DNA from: Ecdyonurus torrentis
Taxonomy: Eukaryota; Arthropoda; Insecta; Ephemeroptera; Heptageniidae
Direction of reading: 5' to 3'
DNA: 64,000 nucleotides
Assembly (NCBI GenBank): GCA_949318235.1
Contig: OX439133.1
Coordinates: 19,288,451 to 19,352,450 of the forward strand
A program made the position numbers and the translations under genes. This document shows positions 1 to 11,725 of the stretch, one piece after another. Numbering within the stretch: the stretch's first letter is position 1; every line of letters begins with the position of its first letter. The notes below the pieces were generated by a model that saw only the letters and a list, made by a program, of their open reading frames with translations, did not search any database and was not told the DNA's origin.

Positions 1-1319
1 TAATACTTTATAACTGTTGCTTTTTTTTTTTTTTTTTTTTTTTGTACCTTTTGTTTCTTTTATTTGCAGCTTAAGTTTTTTTTTTTGTGCGTAAAATATG
101 ATTTCTAAAAATCATATTGACTGACACCAGGGGAAGTTTATTATATTGCTAAAACAAAGATGAAAGGCTTTTTAAACCAGAATTACAAATAAATGAACTA
201 AATAAATGTGAATAAATGAACTAATTAGAGTTAAAAATTCTTAATATTCTAATTATTTAAATTTATATGTAAAATTATATGTTTAACATTAATCAATGTT
301 TATTGTCACTGACTGTACTGTTAAACAGTTGGGTTAAATTGAGAGGTTGTACGCCTGATTTCGCCCAATAACAGCAGTCATATTTAATGCGTTTGAACGC
401 CATACTGGAGTAATGAATAACATTGCTCAGCATAATACAATCTGCGGTTTTGGGTAATTTCTTTGTGAAATCTGCTATGTACTTTTTTTTTTTTTTTTTT
501 TTTTTTTCACATACTAGAGATACTAATTCAACCTATTAACAGCATCATGCTTTTGAAAATATTGCTTATTATTTTTAAACTGATAAAATGAGTCGCTTTC
601 TTATACCGGCCCATGTTATGGAGTGATCCAACATGGTGTCAATTTTAACATAAATGCATGCCCCCGTAGTGTACTATAGTAATTATTATTATTATTTTTA
701 AATATTTTAATAGTATACATATTTATTATGACTGTAATTTTCTCATTTTCAAAAAAAAAAAAAAAAAAAAAAAAAATCTCATTTTTAGTTATTACATTTT
801 TTATCTATCTATTAAAACTGTAGCGTAGTAAATTATTAATATTATTGCTACGTTTTATAGAATTCATCGATAAACAATATTAAATGAAAAGTTATGATAC
901 TTCAACTGCTTTTTAATAAATCAAGTAGTTATTGAAACATAGTAGCAATTACAATTTTAAATAATAGATATTTTTAATGAGTATGATCGTAATTATGTAA
1001 CTTTATTTTCAATAAATTATCTCTCTTTCTCTCTCTCTCTCTCTGTCTCTCTGTCTCTCTGTATCGCTCTGTCGCTGTTTGTCTCGTCTTTTTTTATCTC
1101 CTATTTTATATTTAACTACTAATGATGAAAATAAAAAAACAGTATTTTATGTGCACATAAAATAAACAAAATATTGAATACTATATACTAATGAAATATT
1201 TTGATATATTATCTTTGTTTTATATTAAAATATTTCAGTTTATTTCCATCGTCTGGTACAAATTTTAATACTTACTAAAATCGTTTTACAAAGCAGACAA
1301 TATATTATTATTGGTAAAA

Positions 1320-1353
<34 letters not shown>

Positions 1354-2005
1354 ATACAGGAACTGTAAGTGTTAATTTGTCTCGTTGAAGGAAATCTAGC
1401 GCTAAATATAATTATTAATAAAACTAATACAACGTAATTAGGTTCTATGATAAATAGAAATATACATTTTATTTTTAGAAAATCTAATAATAAGTTGTAT
1501 TTTTTTTTTCGAGCATCTGTTATTATTATGATTTAAAGTAAGAACGAGAGAATGTAAAAATCACCTGCCAATACTTATATCATGGAAGTTTTAGCTTTAT
1601 ACAGTAACAATTGTATACACTATATAAATTTTCAAAATTATATTAATTAAAGTAACAAATTGTTTATAAAAAACAAAAACAAAAAACAAAAAATCCAGAT
1701 GTATCAGAATATGCAACATAAATATTGTCTTCAGAACAAATTGAAAGAATACTATATTATAATATTGAATACAATCTGCGCAAGTAAGAGTTTTTTTTTT
1801 CGCTACAATGAATGCATCCAATTTTCAATAAATACATATCAAGTACTATTCACAGTTTTTTTTTTCTCCCTGTATTATACTGATATTGGCAAAAAAGAGA
1901 ATTATTACGATCGTTTTGGCAACACCTAACGTGCACAGAAGAATAAAAAATCAGATACTTTGGCATTCAATACAAGGTTTCTATTTCTTTGAATTATCTT
2001 TACTT
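1..2005. other. Region downstream of the candidate gene end
   Basis: AT-rich DNA. It holds one M1 element (371-668), poly-T runs near 20-43 and 484-506, a poly-A run near 751-776, a short degenerate CT repeat (1020-1067) and a 30-nt poly-A (1322-1351). Minus-strand AATAAA near 1470 could serve as polyadenylation signal for the candidate gene, but this is only a hexamer match. I see nothing further in 680-1320 or 1352-2005. Confidence 0.5.
371..668 (+). mobile_element. M1 MITE, copy 1 (left end degraded)
   Basis: Matches the M1 consensus read from the other copies: TTTAATGCG, CGCCATACTGGAGTAATGAA, AACATTGCTCAGCATA, ATTCAACCTATTAACAGCATC, GGCCCATGTTATGGAGTGATC and a right end with TTTAACATAAATGCATG. 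The left TIR (TATAGGGTGT) and the TGACGTCA core are not intact. Confidence 0.75.
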
Positions 2006-2090
2006 TTATTGATCAGCCAATGCTTTTTTATCGAAGTAATAAATGTTTAGAGCTACGGCTGCTGCTTTTTTTTTATCAATACCACGTATA
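2006..2090 (-). CDS. Candidate terminal coding exon of the minus-strand gene (C-terminus and stop)
   Basis: On the minus strand an acceptor (GCTACACAG) is followed by one base completing a split codon, then 27 sense codons and TAA. The peptide contains RGIDKKKAAAVALNIYYFD and ends KALADQ; it is lysine- and alanine-rich and could form an amphipathic helix. The single leading base fits exactly the two-base overhang left by the exon at 9808-10049, giving an Asp codon at the join. G+C is higher than in the surrounding intron-like DNA. The polypyrimidine tract before the acceptor is weak, which is the main doubt. The stop codon overlaps a CAATAAAAG sequence, and another AATAAA lies on the minus strand near 1470, so a 3' UTR of a few hundred bases is possible. 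The protein family is not recognised. The open frame, phase match and stop are seen; membership in one gene is inferred. Confidence 0.5.
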
Positions 2091-2189
2091 CTGTGTAGCT
2101 TAAAGACATTATTAATATTTTAAGATGTATTGCTATGTATAATATATTGGAAAGATTGATAAACGGTATTGTATTATTTTATTTTATAT

Positions 2190-2327
<138 letters not shown>

Positions 2328-2833
2328 AATAATAATATATCATTTTTCTTAGTTATTTCAATACATCAAATTACACTTTTCAAATTAAAAAACCACTCAT
2401 TTTCTTTTCAATGGGATTATTGAAATACTTTTGAATTTTCTCTTTCTTTTAATTGTAGATGATATAAATTTTTTTATATATATATTTTTTTATGAAGGAG
2501 TTTTTGAAGGAGCAGTACAAAATTTATGCTAGCTCAATTCAGAACATTTATGCAAAACCACATAATTTATAATACTATATTGTATTAGGGTTAAACTACA
2601 TATAAATACGTACATAGCATAATAAAAGTTAATATTTTCAACATGAAAACTTAAGTCATTACAAAAAAGCAACATTTTTTACTCTACTCTATATAGTAAT
2701 TATTCAATGCAGCATACTGTAATATATTTATTTCATGCACTTATTAGCCCAGCTTATAGCATTAAAACTTTTTTATATATACATAGTATGCCGAATATAA
2801 GTTATGATGAAAAAAAATTAGCTACTCCTCCTC

Positions 2834-2948
<115 letters not shown>

Positions 2949-3077
2949 GTGCGGCACACAAGTGAGCCACAAAGTTATGACGTCACAAAACTAAATATAA
3001 TAAAGTCACTTCAGAAGTGAAACGTGGCATAATTACTCTCCTGCGCCCACCGTGCAACATAAATACTTTCTGCGTCC

Positions 3078-3080
<3 letters not shown>

Positions 3081-3110
<30 letters not shown>
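3081..3110. repeat. Poly-T tract, 30 nt
   Basis: Pure homopolymer. Comparable tracts of 27 nt or more lie at 1322-1351, 3589-3621, 6031-6059, 28325-28355, 29141-29173, 35227-35256, 55475-55501, 56153-56180, 57071-57103 and 62324-62351. Confidence 0.95.
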
Positions 3111-3114
<4 letters not shown>

Positions 3115-3586
3115 GTTGTATAAGAGTACTTTAATCCTATATGTTTATACCTTGTGTGTGTATACTAAATAGTACTCTGTTTTATATATTATATTATTTA
3201 CATATTATAATTCTTGTTGTTTATTTTATTTTATAAAACAAAATAAATTAAATTAGAAGTGTTTAATAAGCATCGAGATTTATTTTTATTTGATATTATT
3301 AAAACTAGAACTTGTAATTTAATTACAACTACTGTGAAGTATGAAGCTAACTTCAAACTTAGTTCTTACTGTTAATTTTTATCTTGAATTTAATACTTGT
3401 TTTATAATTATTATTCAGCATTTTATTGTTTTTATTAAATAAAATAATAGTCTTCATTCAACAATGAATAGAAAAACTTACATTTTTGAAAGTTCGAGAC
3501 AACATCTCGAGTATTACAGAAGATAATTACTCATGTTGCATATTATATAAAATTACGCAGTGTAACAGTGAAAAAATAATCTTGGG

Positions 3587-3623
<37 letters not shown>

Positions 3624-3875
3624 CTAACTTTTAATAACTTGTGTTTATATTTGGCTCTTCTTTACTTTATACTAATAAATTAAAAAAATTCACACAAAAA
3701 TATGGAAAATAAAAGGAATGCATTAGTTAACCATACACATGTAGGCGTAGGCTATGCGTAAATAAAAAAAAATATGTAAATTCTTTTCAGAATTGCTGGA
3801 TGCAACAATTTTTGTGTGATATTTATGTACTTTTACTAAACGGCACGAAAATGAGAAGATTTTAAAAATATATAT

Positions 3876-4135
3876 ACCAGCCTCTTCAGTTCTCAACTTT
3901 TTAAAAAATAATCATTTCAATGTCGTAAATGTTAACCACGGCTCTTAGAATGATCAAAAATGTCTCTTTTGTCCAAAACCTTTTCTTACTTTTCCCTACC
4001 CACACTAGAATGCTCAAAATAGATTTAAAATAAACGTGTAAATTCAAGGTCCAATTTTCATATATTTTTATCTCAATTCATTCCATTTTGTATTGAATTA
4101 TCTGATGTCCACTGGAACTGAAGAGGCTAGACACA
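3876..4135. mobile_element. M7 inverted-repeat element, copy 1
   Basis: Flanked by AGCCTCTTCAGTTC (about 3881) and GAACTGAAGAGGCT (about 4118), a 14-bp perfect inverted pair. Internal sequence around 3900-4020 (CATTTCAATGTCGTAAATG, CCCTACCCACACTAGAAT) recurs in reverse orientation at 21285-21455, so it is a dispersed family. Confidence 0.65.
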
Positions 4136-4619
4136 CGTGTCAGTGTTCCTTTATACATACACGTAGGAATTATTAATTTCTACTTTCAAGAAAATATAAT
4201 TCAAATTATAATAGTATTACATTAAATATTAAACCTCTCATAATTATCTCATAATTATATAGTATTATCTAATATGGTTTTATCGAGTAGAAGGAATCAT
4301 GTTTTTATATTCACAGTACTACCATTTAAGATTTAATTATATTTAAAAAAAATTTTATTATTATAGTTATAAAATAAATTATTATGAATAAAAAAAAAAC
4401 ATTTAAAAATTAATTATTAATAATTTTTATATTTTTTTTTTAATAAATAAAGTTATTATATTAATATATTTATATTTTATTAATTTAAATTATTTTTGTA
4501 ATTTTCTTATACAAAAAATTAATGTTGTTTTGTATTGTATATTATTTTATCACGTTTTTAAATTATTTGAAGCTCTTAAATAATTAGAGAAAAATTAGAT
4601 AGATAATATTAAAAAACAA

Positions 4620-4690
4620 TAATAACGGGAAGCCAAAGATCTGGGTTCGAGTCCCATTCAGGAGGAATCCCTTTATCCCTTTTAACATAT
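4620..4690 (+). repeat. tRNA-like fragment with B-box (possible SINE relic)
   Basis: Contains GGGTTCGAGTCCC, a perfect match to the RNA polymerase III B-box core GGTTCGANTCC within a paired stem. No matching A-box or cloverleaf can be drawn, so it is not a working tRNA gene; a decayed tRNA-derived SINE head is likely. Confidence 0.4.
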
Positions 4691-4827
4691 TTACTACTTT
4701 TAAACATGGTGTAACATGAAAATCTTCTTTTCTATAATAATAAGTAATAACATTATTCTTTATTATTATTATTTATTTAAAGATAATCATATCCCATTTC
4801 AATATTCACTGAATTTCGGTTATGACT

Positions 4828-4975
4828 AATAACAACTATTTTGAACCGATTTTGGTCACATCCACTTACGTTTCTACTTACAAAGCATGCGCAAAACATT
4901 GAAACGGAAGCGGATGTGAGAAAAGACGCTTATAGCCTTTGTCGCCTTAGTGCTTTGAACAGTCGTTCCTTCATT
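4828..4975. mobile_element. M2 foldback MITE, copy 1
   Basis: Ends TAATAACAACTATTTTGAA and its inverse GAACAGTCGTTCCTTCATTA. The inner arms GTCACATCCACTT and GAAGCGGATGTGAG surround a GCATGCGCA core. It is a degraded copy of the 27707-27860 element. Confidence 0.75.
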
Positions 4976-5833
4976 ACTTTTGTTAGTCATAAATATTGAT
5001 TCTTATTTCTAAATTCTTTCATTTTAATATCTAAGAAGCTGTCCGACAATAAAGATTTTTATAATTGGATGAAATCCATAAGAATGCAACGTAAATTGGA
5101 AAAGTTTATAAATGTATTATTAATAATAATAACTAATAATAATATGTATAACAACTATTATAATTTAAAAAAAACTTTTATATTATATTTTTACTGTCAG
5201 TAATAATTTTATTTTAAAAATAAAATTATTATATAAATAAAACTATATTATATATTTTTTTCTTACAAGATTTTTTTAAGTTGAAAAAAAAAAAAAAAAA
5301 AAAAAGGTTGTATAATCATAATTTATATTTTTTAAGTTAGCAAACATTGACTTAATACTTTCAGTAAACTTTAAAAATTCGAAAACATATTTTGATAATG
5401 AATATTTTTTTTTTTTTTTTTTTTTTTTTACATATATGTAGGCAAAGCCCTTGCGTGCTTTTAAAATATAATATTATTTGAGTTGGATATTCGATAATAG
5501 TCCACTTATTATTTTCTATTTTTAGTTTTTACTGTAGTTACTTTTTTTTTTATTTAAACATGCAACGTTATATTATTATATATTTCTTTTTAAATAATTT
5601 CAATTTTGTTTTATTGAGTACACTTTTTATTTATAGAAAAAAAAAGTTTATGATGAAAAAAAGGAAATGAGATCAGATATTTAAAACGATACTTTTAAAA
5701 TGTCTTATTATATCAATAAAATAAAACTTTTTTATCGTAGATTTCATTCGTATCGTAATTTCTTGTTCATATATATTTTTTGTCTTCTTATTGCGTATAC
5801 ATTTAAAAAACACACATTTATTTTAAAGTTCAT

Positions 5834-5836
<3 letters not shown>

Positions 5837-5892
<56 letters not shown>
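5837..5892. repeat. AG microsatellite, about 27 units
   Basis: Purine dinucleotide array. Poly-T runs follow at 5923-5948 and 6031-6059. Confidence 0.95.
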
Positions 5893-5893
<1 letters not shown>

Positions 5894-5917
5894 CAGAAGC
5901 TGATTTTTTAAACTCTA

Positions 5918-5948
<31 letters not shown>

Positions 5949-6027
5949 GCATAAATTGCATAAGTATATATAGTGACAAAAATTGGACATTGCCTGCTAT
6001 TGGAAAAAAAATATGCACTTTCACTTT

Positions 6028-6062
<35 letters not shown>

Positions 6063-6415
6063 TATAGAACTTTTAAAAATAAGTTATTTTTAATGCATGT
6101 GATTTTCATCCCAACCTTCCGTGCATTCTTTTCAAGTTTCTATGAATAAAAAAAACAAAAGATGAACATAAAAGTCGTAATCAGGTAGTGACGTCATGAT
6201 CAGGTGTTATTAATAACTTAACTGATAAATTTAAAGTTGAATATTTGTGTGTGTGTGTAGTTTGCAGCACCGACTGTACTCTCAAAACCTTTGTTTTGAG
6301 AGAATGTGTGATTTTTTTTTTCAAATTACTACTCTCTATTGCCTTTGTTTTCTGTGTGTAAAAAATAATATCTACTAAAAATAAGCTTCAAAACTCGTTA
6401 GAGAAAGAGAAAATG

Positions 6416-6718
<303 letters not shown>

Positions 6719-6922
6719 AGACATAACGGAACGATTATTGCAAAAGTTATATAGTCCGCAGCATAAGTCGGTGTGACATTTTATTATTTCCATTGTTAAG
6801 GGAGGAGATCGATGTTTGCTTTTCTATTTCCGACCTTCACCTCAAAAATTAAAAGGTTAATCTACGAAAAATTAACAAAACGTGAAGTACGAGAAAATTC
6901 TTCTTTAATGGTTTTCATCATA

Positions 6923-6955
<33 letters not shown>

Positions 6956-7380
6956 AAAAAAAAAGTTGAAAGAACAATTTACAAAACAAAATTATTCAAA
7001 TAAATAGTTTCTGCACTATACGTGGTCCATTTTCAATCCATCGTAATTTTGTTAATTTTATAAAGTGCTATAATTTTTTGTGGCATGTAATTTTTGTGTA
7101 GAAAAAAAAAGTAAATGGCTCATTTAAAATTAATTTATACAAACATTAATTATTTTAATTGTTAAATATTAATTTAAATTAGTTTCTTACAAAAATGAAT
7201 TTATAATTTTAATATCCATTCATTATATAACGTATAACATAACACGCAAACAAAAACAAAACAAAATAAGAAAATAATAAAACAAACATAATACATTTCC
7301 AGTTTCTTACTTACTTACATTACCGACTATTGAACTTAAGGGTATGTCATTGTGATTATTTAAATCACTCTAATCGCGTC

Positions 7381-7409
7381 CCCCCCCCCCCCCCCCCCCA
7401 CACACACAC
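7381..7409. repeat. Poly-C tract followed by a short CA repeat
   Basis: About 19 C bases then CACACACACA. It is one of only two long C tracts seen (the other is near 44053-44066), against dozens of A/T tracts. Confidence 0.95.
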
Positions 7410-7448
7410 AATTCCCCCAAGTTTGAAATTTTGGATATTTTTTACTAT

Positions 7449-7560
7449 AATAAATGAACAAGTGTTTTGAGGCCATCTTTAAGCGATTTCGCTCACATCC
7501 GCATCCATTTTGACGTATTGCGCATGCGTAGTATGTTAAAACGGAAGCAGATGTGAAGGA
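7449..7560. mobile_element. M2 foldback MITE, copy 2 (right end lost)
   Basis: Starts TAATAAATGAACAAGTGTTTTGAGG and carries TTTAAGCGATTTCGCTCACATC, GCGCATGCGTAGTA and AACGGAAGCAGATGTGA. The right terminal repeat is missing. Confidence 0.7.
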
Positions 7561-7604
7561 AAAAAAATTGTAGAATCAACAATTAGAAAGTCAATAAACG
7601 TTGA

Positions 7605-7750
7605 AAATCTAACGATAAAAGCGTAAATGGCGTCACAAGCGTTAGAATCACAATGGAATAAACGTTAAACTTGGCCGTTGGCAAAAAAAAAAAAAATTTC
7701 ATTCCGTCCCAACGCTTGTTACGCCACAAACTTTTTTATCGTTAAAACTT
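7605..7750. mobile_element. M9 inverted-repeat element
   Basis: TAACGATAAAAGCGTAA...CACAAGCGTT (7609-7643) pairs with AACGCTTGTTACGCCAC...TTTTATCGTTA (7712-7745) around a loop containing a poly-A run. It lies just before the T1 element at 7801; only one copy was seen. Confidence 0.6.
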
Positions 7751-7800
7751 CAACACTTACGTAACGTCATAGTCATAACCGTTCATTCCACAATACTTAA

Positions 7801-8087
7801 AGGCGTAGAACACTTTGCACAAAAAAATATGTGTAATATCGTAATACCTGAAAATCAACGTAGATTTGGGCGGAGTAATTGATTTCTAATTTATATTCCA
7901 TTCACAAAATGGCGCGAGCGGTCACTGACGTCACAGCTCACCTGTTCCACGCGCGTGTAAAACAAGCGAGCTGTGACGTCAGTGCCCGCTCCCGCCATTT
8001 TGTGAATGTAAAATAAATTAGAAATCAACGTTGATTTTCAGGTGTTACGATATTACACATCTTTTTTGTTCAAGGTGTTCTACGCCT
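7801..8087. mobile_element. T1 MITE, copy 1, flanked by TTAA
   Basis: TTAA lies immediately outside both ends (7797-7800 and 8088-8091). The termini AGGCGTAGAACAC and GTGTTCTACGCCT are inverse complements, and pairing continues almost to the centre, so the whole element folds back. Each arm carries TGACGTCA (7926-7933, 7974-7981), and GCGCGTG lies in the loop. It has no coding capacity. The TTAA flank is the mark of piggyBac-type insertion. Confidence 0.9.
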
Positions 8088-8226
8088 TTAAAGCATTGCA
8101 ATTCTTTAAGGTGTAGAGACTGCACTTATAAAGCCCCCAAATTTTCCCCACAATCCTTAACTTATTTCTTAAATTTATCTAATATATGATAGTCTTGAAA
8201 AAAAAAATTAAGCATTTAATAAATTA

Positions 8227-8485
8227 ACTTGATTTTTCATCAATTTTTTCTATACTTTTTCTTTTTTAACAGAGATGCAATAATTAAAAAAAAATGTGAA
8301 TTCTTTTATACTATTAATAAATTATTAGTTTTGTTAATGAAATAATCATGTTATTTATATTAAAGAGTGATTTTTTTTATTATTGGTCACTCATCGTTAT
8401 ACTTTATGGAATAGTTAAAAAAATACTTACAGTGCTGCAAAAAATCTGAAAACAAATCAAATAAATTGATGAAAAATCAAGTTTT
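8227..8485. repeat. Foldback with 21-bp arms around the possible microexon
   Basis: AACTTGATTTTTCATCAATTT begins at 8227 and its exact inverse ends at about 8484. The left side is preceded by TTAA-like sequence. The interior is AT-rich with no gene. It may be an old MITE and weakens the microexon call at 8431-8445. Confidence 0.55.
8431..8445 (-). CDS. Possible 15-nt microexon of the minus-strand gene
   Basis: On the minus strand a strong acceptor (TTGATTTGTTTTCAG) and a strong donor (GTAAGTATT) enclose only 15 bases, ATTTTTTGCAGCACT. The length is five codons, so including it would not change the phase between the exons at 9808-10049 and 2006-2090. It would turn the joining Asp codon into Glu and insert F-F-A-A-L before I-R-G-I-D, a chemically reasonable helix start. 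Against it, the site lies inside a foldback of about 260 bp: 21-bp arms run from about 8227 and back from about 8484, so the splice-like signals may be part of a MITE. A cassette microexon or a chance match are both possible. Confidence 0.2.
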
Positions 8486-9680
8486 TATACGTTTATACTA
8501 AAAGATAATGCTATAACGTAATTAGTATTAATAAAAGCCAGTTCACAAGAAGCAGTATCTATGTTAAGTAATGAATTTAAATGTATTAATATTTGAATGA
8601 TTTTTAAGGAGAGGGGTCAGTAATCGCAACAATTTGTGATAATAGACTTTTTTTTTTTAACAATTTAACGACATACAAAATAAAAAAACAAAGCAGAAAA
8701 ATATATAAGAAAAAAAGTTATCATTGCAAATTTTCTAATTATACGAATTTGAAATTTTAGAATCGTAAAGTTCAGGGCTTATAAATTATAATAATTTCAA
8801 TAATGACCTATACCTAGCCTGCCCTAATATTGTTATCAGAAGTTATAGTTTATCTAGTAATATAAGTAATCAGCTTGCAAATGATACAAAATTTGAATTT
8901 CATATTAATATTATATTTAAAAAAAAATGTATATTCAATTTCATAAAAAAATAATTGAAAATATGCACAATCAAGCGCATAAGAATTAAGAAAAAAAAAT
9001 AGAAACTAAAAATGCTTTTTTGATCTAGTCCTATAAATTTTCTACCCTATCATGTAGTGGTATCCCATATCAATTTTTGCAAAAAAAAAAAAAAAAAAAA
9101 AAAAAGGCATGAAAATATATTTAAATGGGAAATATTAAATTGTATTTATGCAAATAGTTTAACGATAAATTGGAGTGTGTAAAAATAGTTTAAGGGAGAG
9201 AATATATACATATTTCATAATATAATGGATTTTGAAGGTCAAACTGCAGGGAATAATGGACTACACCCGCATTAAATACAGAACTTTAAAAGAGAAGCAA
9301 ATTTCCACAGAAATATAGGTAAGCTAACAGCACTACAATTAGCCAAAAATAATTATGCATTTATGTACAGGTATACCAGCAATATTTTAAGAAGCATTTT
9401 TTTTCGAGTGCTTTATAAAACAAATTAGGATTGTTTGTTTTCTTCTCTAAGTTCAAAATATTCAATATAATATTGATTTTTTTTTGCATATGTATATTTG
9501 CGTTATCTCTTTTAAAATTCTTTGCCGTAAAATTCTTTATTACATGCACTAAAATTAAAAATAATGTTTTGCACCACGCTTCTGAGCTTCTATGTTATTG
9601 CCCTATCTAAAAAGCGTTCCCTTATTGTTTGTAGTTCAAATTTCCTCCACAACAATCGAAAATAAACTAATGTTATATTT

Positions 9681-9726
9681 GGCGCCACCGTCGCGGCCAA
9701 CACCATTTGGCCGAGGCGGTGGCGCC
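9681..9726. repeat. GC-rich hairpin just downstream of the 9.8-kb exon
   Basis: GGCGCCACCGTCGCGGCCAA (9681-9700) pairs at 18 of 20 positions with TTGGCCGAGGCGGTGGCGCC (9707-9726) across a 6-base loop. GGCGCCACCG then repeats. This is by far the most GC-dense 50 bp nearby; it may be a foldback end or a structured intronic element. Confidence 0.8.
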
Positions 9727-9773
9727 ACCGTTACATTTATTTATGGTTGTGGTGTTTTGCACCGTGTTAGTTT

Positions 9774-9796
9774 TGTTGTTGTTGTTGTTGTTGTTG
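9774..9796. repeat. GTT trinucleotide repeat, 7-8 units
   Basis: Lies 11 bases downstream (transcript sense) of the donor of the 9808-10049 exon. It reads as poly-Gln or poly-Val but is outside the exon. Confidence 0.9.
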
Positions 9797-9807
9797 GTTA
9801 AACTCAC

Positions 9808-10049
9808 TCTGTTTCTGGTAGTGGAGGGGGTTCCTCGACTGAGATATATACATCACCGCAGACTGTCTCAACTGTCCCGATGTTACCATAGAAGTTTTCA
9901 ATCTTCTCAAGTATGACTCGTGGTATGAAGTTAAGGTACAATGGCTGAGTCCAGTCAATAAGCACGTCTTCTTCTTGTAACAATTGCAAACATTCAAGTC
10001 GATCATTGGGGCAGAATACGCTGAAGCTTTCATACAGAAGTCCATTCGG
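9808..10049 (-). CDS. Internal coding exon, 242 bp, of an unidentified minus-strand gene
   Basis: Minus strand: the acceptor TTTTTTTTAG is followed by an open frame of 80 codons plus two bases, ending at the donor ACAGA/GTGAGT. In this frame the acceptor's TAG is an in-frame stop, so the exon must start there. Landmarks are PNGLLYESF at the start, DRLECLQLL, IDWTQPLYLNF, VILEKIENFYGNIG and a Pro/Glu-rich end (EEPPPLPE). The mix of Trp, Cys, Tyr and charged residues is that of a folded protein, not of translated simple repeat. G+C is roughly 45% by eye against about 25% nearby. There is no signal peptide, membrane segment or motif I recognise. The start phase (0) fits the end of the exon at 46885-47001 and the end phase (2) fits the exon at 2006-2090. 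A short GTT repeat and a GC-rich hairpin lie just downstream in the intron. Confidence 0.75.
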
Positions 10050-10370
10050 CTAAAAAAAATATCAAAATCATATTTTAGTCTCTGGATTATATAGAATTAC
10101 AAGGGGAAAATATATATAACAGGAATTTGTAATCTTTGCATCCTGGAATTTGCAATAAGTAAATATTAGTTATGTTGGTAATATTACTTGCATAATACAC
10201 GGTAATACAGGTAAAATCAAAGGTAAAACAATGATGTGCAAAACAAATTAAAAAACTGGTCCAATTATAATAGCTTTCAAATAAATGTGCTAAAGAACAG
10301 TTGCACCCTTAATTTCAAAAATGTTTGCAATAAACTGCACAAAAAAAAAATGCATTACGTAGTAATATTG

Positions 10371-10432
10371 ATTTTATTTATTTATTTATTTATTTATTAT
10401 TATTATTATTATTATTTTTTTTTTTTTTTACA
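10371..10432. repeat. TTTA, TTA and T compound repeat
   Basis: Short tetranucleotide, then trinucleotide, then poly-T tract in succession. Confidence 0.9.
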
Positions 10433-10684
10433 ATTCAATATCAATGATTTTCTCACCAAAAATGAACTCTTATAAAATTTATTCTTTTGTATTTATGATT
10501 ATCTATGCATATTTGTAATACACTGTACACACTGCAAAAGTTATGAAACGTAAAAAATATTTAATTATTATTTATCGTTAATTAACATTAAGTTTTTTAA
10601 ACGTGTCCTTTTTTTTTTTTTTTTTTTTTTTACCCTTAAAAGTCCTGGCAGAAAAGAAAAGTCAAAGACAGTTTTATACTCCTG

Positions 10685-10845
10685 GGTAAAATGTAAAGGT
10701 AAGTTTCACCTAGATTAGGTTACATTTCACCTAGATTCAGTGACATTGTATAGTATATCAATACCTGTTGCAGGTTAAGGTAATACTTATTGCAATTTAC
10801 AGTATTTATATGCCTGCCTGTCATATGTAGTTATTTTTTTCCAGT
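10685..10845 (+). mobile_element. R1-like element (degraded)
   Basis: Shares CACCTAGATTAGGTTAC, TACCTGTTGCAG, TACTTATTGCAA and an end TGTAGTTATTTTTTTCC with the R1 elements at 40.3, 51.2 and 63.8 kb. Confidence 0.5.
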
Positions 10846-11305
10846 TTATATAATGGCTAATAAATTGACATTCGTAGAAAGCATTAATTCTGCAATACAA
10901 TATGTAAATGCAAAATATTTTTTCTTTGTAAGGAAAAAAAAAAGAATATAACTTTAGTGTATATTTTGAAAATATTAACACATAAATATTGGTTACAGCA
11001 TTTAAAGTTTTTAATAGATTATAAAATGTATTAATATATTTTTATTTATGTGTAATAATTTAATTTGTTTATTTAAAATATTTAATTATGTTATTATTTT
11101 TTAAACACTTTTTTATTTATATAATGCAAATTTTTATTCCCTACAAATTAATATGAAACACTTCTTTCATTCAAGAGTATTCATTATAATGGAGTAAAGA
11201 GATATGAAATGTTCATCGTAATAGAAGTTGTGGTTATATCAACATGTAAATTATCATCTGTTAATAATTAAAAAATTTAAAATAAAAGAAAAGGAGTTTT
11301 AAATA

Positions 11306-11376
11306 ATAAAGGAATAACAACTGTTTTGAATCCGACTATAAGCGATATCAGTCACATCCTCTTCCGGTTTTTTACT
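11306..11376 (+). mobile_element. M2 fragment (left half)
   Basis: AATAAAGGAATAACAACTGTTTTGAA, an M2 terminus, then TAAGCGATATCAGTCACATCC. It stops where T3 begins at about 11377. Confidence 0.7.
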
Positions 11377-11721
11377 TTAGGACGTAGAGTACCGACCTTA
11401 TATCCCAAAAACTAGAAGTGTTTTGGGTCTAAATTTGGTGTTATTGTGTATCTAAGGGTCACACCTATAGCACACCTATAGCCGTGATAAAAATTTTGAT
11501 GTTTGAACGTCCCGAAATAAAGAAAAAAAGTATTGAAATTTAACATTGGGCCTTATGGGCTTAAATTTCAAAAAATTATATAACATTAATTTGCCCGGTG
11601 ACCCCCCCAAAATTTTCATATATTTGAAATTGTCTCAAGCTGATGTATCATTGTGCAAAATTTCAGATTTTTTTGTCGATAAAAGTTTGCATCTAATGGC
11701 CGACGTCGGTACCCTACTCCC
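11377..11721 (+). mobile_element. T3 MITE, copy 1
   Basis: The right end GTCGGTACCCTACTCCC abuts TTAA (11722-11725). The left end is degraded (GGACGTAGAGTACCGACC). Internal blocks GGGTCTAAATTTGGTGT, AAGGGTCACACCTA and TGTGCAAAATTTCAGATTTT match the other two copies. Confidence 0.85.
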
Positions 11722-11725
11722 TTAA

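Noticed and set aside
4620..4690. tRNA gene
   Set aside because: Only a B-box-like stem is present; no A-box, acceptor stem or anticodon arm can be paired.
9232..9282. Small plus-strand frame (MDFEGQTAGNNG...)
   Set aside because: Sixteen codons with no splice signals or context; expected by chance.
9767..10045. 92-codon minus-strand frame ending in poly-Gln
   Set aside because: Overlaps the real exon in a different frame and runs through the donor site into the GTT repeat; the exon frame has matching splice phases, this one does not.
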